Assembly: GCF_022539315.1 (NCBI RefSeq)
Contig: NC_066317.1
Coordinates: 45,673,935 to 45,737,934, forward strand
DNA length: 64,000 nt
From: Serinus canaria
Lineage: Eukaryota > Chordata > Aves > Passeriformes > Fringillidae
Direction of reading: 5' to 3'
Part shown: positions 1 through 64,000 of the stretch, piece after piece
Layout: the number at the start of each line of letters is the position of its first letter
Numbering within the stretch: the stretch's first letter is position 1
Translations under genes and position numbers: made by a program
Notes under the pieces: model-generated
The model's input: only the letters and a program-made list of their open reading frames with translations
Database searches by the model: none
What the model was told of the DNA's origin: nothing

Positions 1-59924
<59,924 letters not shown>

Positions 59925-60258
59925 TGAGATATGAAAACACCACTATTAGAACCAATTCATCAAAAAAATGTTGCAGGTCCTTATATCTCATCAAAGGCAT
60001 CTAAAGATAAACTGTGGGAAAACATTTCTGAAATAAAATCCTGTTTCCTTTTCTTACTACTATAATCAGAACCTGAGGGGTTTTTATTATGTGTAATTCA
60101 TTTTTGTTACACGTATTTCTGAAATTGTTTTTTAATTAAAACACTGCACAAATCCACTAACAGTGGGAAAAGCACATTCCTAATTTTTAAATATTCAAGT
60201 ATTTCTAACATGAATATCAATAAATAATGGGGGGTTTTAAATTTATTAAACTAAAGGA

Positions 60259-60327
60259 GACTAAGGATTCACCTCCAGATTAAGACATTTATTAGACTAA
60301 GGATTCACCTCCAGATTAAGACATTTA
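60259..60327. repeat. 36-bp tandem duplication (about 1.9 copies)
   Basis: The unit starting gactaaggattcacctccag repeats at 60295 with a 36-bp period and no mismatch over the overlap, suggesting a recent event. It lies in the intron after window exon 46. Confidence 0.92.
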
Positions 60328-62587
60328 CAGATAACTATCTTTCTGGAATTCTAAATGCATTAACACCCATAATATTCAAGGATCAGGTCAATATATCAAA
60401 AGGAATCAAGAAAGCAGTGCATTTATTCTAATACAGATACTGACTTGTTTAGCTGAATAATTCTTTAGACTTCTTTTTGGTGACTGAATCTCCACTGACA
60501 AGTAATGAGGGTTTTACACCTGTGTCACACAGAGACAAATTTAGGGCTCATCTTACAGCTGGATCTCATTGAGGATGATGTTTCTGTGTTGCTTAGAATA
60601 ATGAAGTTTAGTTTTCAAGGTATATGTTAGTGGTTATATTCTTTTTCCAAAGAAATGCAGTTTAGAAGAATTTTAGAAAATTTCTGTAGTAAGGGTCTGT
60701 ATATTTGGTTTTGTGAGCCTGTGTGTGAATTTCAGAAAGTAAAATACTAATTTCAGAAAACTGACACAGGTAAGATTTGTGTTTCAAGAGCCAAAAGAAA
60801 ACATGGATCTGCAATGAGTTTTGCAAATAGAGGGAAAGGGAAGAATATATGGGGGTTTTGTTGTAGAGATGATGATTCCTAGGAAGATTGAACATGCTGA
60901 AATTTTACTGATCCCAGCAGCCTCTGAGGCTGTGACAATGGCAGTATAGGCAAGTTTGAGTAATACAAAACAGAACCAGAATTCAAGCCATGATGCTTTG
61001 GCAGATATTTTGCAGCACAAGTGGCTCCATGTTTCTTGATCATGCTGAATTTATTAGGAAATTATGGCCTTTGCCTTGCAAAGATTGCTGACAGCTCATC
61101 TGTGGAATAGAGCAGACATGCACTTTTTTGTGAAAAGGATCTCATAAGAAATGTGGTTTCCTTGAAACCAATGCTAAAGTATGCCACACAGCACTGTTAA
61201 TGAAGATAAACTCTTGGCAGGATCCAGGCCAGCATTTCTGTTAAGGAGTTGCTGCATTTATTTGCCCTGCTGTGTGGTAATAACAATTTATTTGATCTAA
61301 TATAATGAGCTACATTTTGCCATGTAAGCTTAATCAGAAACAAGTGCTCACCTAATGACTAAGATAATTTTACTCAATGTAATATTTAATGTCTGGCAAT
61401 CTTCAGTGCAGAATGCTATCAGCACTCCTATAAAAGCATAATATATTTCATTCCTCCTTTTAGAGAGCAGCCCTCAGGCACAGAGGGTATAACTGATTTG
61501 CCCCATGGTCAGACAGGAAGATTTGTGACAGGGTAAAAAGGGACCTGTGTGTATGTGATTAGAATGATGACCATCCAAACATGAAGGAATTTTACATCAA
61601 CTCTCCATTTTGCCTAGTTTATCACAGCAATAACCAATGGTATTGTTTTGTTGATTTGTCAAAGTATGACAAACTAAAATTACATCCCTTTCAGATGGCA
61701 ACTAATTCACTAAAGGTATTGTTATCTAATTTTGCACTGCCACATTTCATATTGATATAAATCCATGCTGGATAATAAGAACTTCTTTGTATTTTATTTT
61801 ACTAGGTAAACAAATACAAATACATCAATTTGATGGCCTCTGTCATTAAATCATAGTGAAGGAATTGTTTTTTTCTGTCAAAAAGGGAGTCCAGTGACAT
61901 GTTTCTGTGGTCAGCCTGTCTTATGCCACAGATCTGTGAGTGACTGGAGCAGGAAGAAGGTTCACAGGGTTAAAGGAATTGTTCTGAAATAACTGAGAGC
62001 ATTTTGTCAGAGTTTTATTTTTGTTTCATCATTTATAAATAAAAAGAAGGAGAAGGAGTACTGAGAAGGAGGAAACTTTTAGCTTTGACCAGTCATCTCT
62101 GACTCTTGATAGCATGTCATTTAGACAATTTAGGGCATTTTTAAGTGGTTATTGAGCATGTTATTTTGGAAGTAGTGACTACTCAAATACTTAACTTTTC
62201 TAAAACATTTTAGAAGTATTTTTTAGCTGTTGGCCCTCTTTTTCTAAGGTGTATTTTATATTAAATGTAAACTATGAATCTTCTAAGCTACATCTTAGAT
62301 ATATGTTTTATTGTTTTCTTACTCTGTCCTCTTAAACAGAGTATAGGGAAAGACTGAACAAGACTTCTTCAAGTAAAATCTGAATTTCTGTTGCTACACA
62401 CAGCTGTGCTATGTATCCTATTAAATCTGAAAGTATTAAGGCAGAATGCTTAATCAACTTAATGCAGACCCTTGCCTTTTTCATAGAAACACACAGAAAA
62501 ATGACCAAATTAAGTGGTTGGGCTATTGTGTAATAAAGTAAATAAAAATTAACAGATATTTTTGCATGTTAATCTGGTGTCCTCTAG

Positions 62588-62608
62588 AATCAACCACTGG
62601 GAGAATCT
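62588..62608 (+). CDS. Possible 21-nt in-frame cassette exon of FRYL (weak candidate)
   Basis: The sequence reads gtgtcctctag, then 21 bases, then gtaagt. It would insert seven residues (NQPLGES) after phase-0 exon 46, in frame. The pyrimidine tract is short, and consensus donors this close to an AG arise by chance several times in 60 kb, so this is a candidate only. Confidence 0.22.
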
Positions 62609-64000
62609 GTAAGTAAATTTCTTTAATGAAAAACTGTTTAAACTTTATCCTAACACATTATGTTTGTCACTCTCAGTGCTATGTGGTGTACAGGCATTCA
62701 CATGAATCAAGTTGAAAAAATAAAAGGCTTGGGCTGCAGTTGCTTGAAACACTTACCTATACACCAAGATAAGATAGAAAGGTACCTATAGTATAGGCTG
62801 TTTAGCATGTCTGTTTAGGGTGTAGACAGACAGACCAACCCATGCTATGACCAAGCCTAACTCCAGACTTCCCTGTGTTATGCTTTCATCAACACTTTGT
62901 ATGAGATACATGGAGAAAACATGAATTGACACAAAGCAAACACATAAAGAAGGTTATTCTTCACAGTATTCCTAAAGAAAATATATATATCTTTCTACCA
63001 TGCTGAATATATATTCTGTAAAAATTCTTAATAAATTAATTTTGTCACCTTTTTGGAGCTATTGTTCTATTTTCTTGCAAGGGGACTGCTTAGACTTCAT
63101 GTGTGTGTTAGGGACAAAGATACTAAATCAGATAAATGTAATGGAAAGTGCAAGCTTATACACACAGCATTCTAGGCACACCCTTTATTCAGACTGGTTC
63201 TAAGATTTAAAAAAGGATCTTGAAAGGGTGGTGTGTGAAAAGAAATACTAGCTTCCCAATTGCTGCTCCTGTTTGTTGCAGTGCAAACCTATTCCATCAT
63301 TCCTGATGGAGGCTGGCTGATAAAAAGAAAAATGAGATTTGCTGTGGATGTTGGTATCCATGTCACTAATTGAAACTGACAGTGCGATGTTCAGAGAATT
63401 CCATTTCTCCTCTTGATGAGCACACTGGCCTAGTTAATTCACTAAGTAACCTTTATTAAATTGAGCAGATGGGAAATCACATTTTTCTTTTTCTTGCATC
63501 AGACAAAGGTTAGAAAAAGGTCACCAAGATTCCCTCTGAGATTCAAGATACCAAACATAAGCAGTATGCTAAATTATTCTTCCTTGGATGTATAAAGGCA
63601 ATTCTTCATTTCAGATTATATTATACACTTTATCTCAACATGATGCATTCCCATTTCAGTAATAACCATGCTTGCAATTGTTTGCACTGTACAGAAAAAT
63701 TTATCAATGGGGTGATCAGGTCGTATTGTCCAAAAAGAACATATTTGATTCTTTAAATGCTTTATAGTAACACAGAAATTCATGGGAATGCCAGTACACA
63801 TAGAGGTTATTTTTTGAGAAATTTGCATGGTTGGTTAAAGGTAGAAAAAGAGACTGCCCACTGAAATTAATAAACTTATTGCCTGATATAGGAAGTGAAG
63901 TTAAATGCAGCTCTGAGTGGAACCTGCAAGTTTGCATTGTGTAATGCAAGAATACTTCATCTCTTTGGCTTATATGAACTGGAGGTGATGCTGAACTCCC

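Overview
The window is a piece of vertebrate, most likely avian, genomic DNA. It lies almost entirely inside one large plus-strand gene, the furry-like gene FRYL. The bird assignment rests on three decayed CR1 LINE fragments of the sauropsid type, the absence of recognisable mammalian SINEs, AT-rich DNA and fairly compact introns. A turtle or crocodilian source cannot be excluded from the sequence alone.

Layout: bases 1-2949 are intron. From 2950 to 59894 I place 46 constitutive coding exons, every one bounded by AG...GT. Their phases join into a single open frame of 7371 nt (2457 codons) without a stop. The peptide matches the FRYL branch of the furry family from roughly residue 346 to residue 2800 of a protein of about 3000 residues (mammalian numbering is my estimate from memory). 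The 5' exons (start codon, first ~345 residues) and the last exons (about 210 residues, stop, 3' UTR) lie outside the window. Bases 59895-64000 are the intron after the last visible exon. Residues below are 'local' (codon 1 = AAT at 2950); add about 345 for approximate mammalian numbering.

Protein layout: local 1-380 is the end of the conserved furry/MOR2-PAG1 N-terminal helical-repeat domain. Local 380-560 contains a Ser/Thr-rich linker. Local 560-1350 is the conserved central region. Local 1350-1420 is a second Ser-rich linker. Local 1420-1560 is helical. Local 1560-1640 is a basic Ser-rich linker with RRxS-type sites. Local 1640-1960 is the C-terminal MOR2-PAG1-like domain. Local 1960-2350 is acidic, probably disordered and the most divergent. 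Local 2350-2457 begins the conserved tail. Furry proteins are scaffolds for NDR/LATS-type kinases with MOB proteins, acting in cell polarity and morphogenesis. FRYL itself is less well studied and is known as an MLL (KMT2A) fusion partner.

No second expressed gene, RNA gene, CRISPR array or bacterial-type element was seen. Points of interest beyond the gene: a predicted 9-nt in-frame microexon at 47630-47638; a cluster of four consecutive hairpins at 43001-43243, including a 54-bp inverted repeat with a 3-nt loop; a tandem NAGNAG acceptor at 32951-32956; a possible intronic polyadenylation isoform after 49196; decayed coding-like segments at about 13.2-13.65 kb (plus) and 28.6-29.3 kb (minus); and an (ATTT)n tract ending just before a splice acceptor at 24145.
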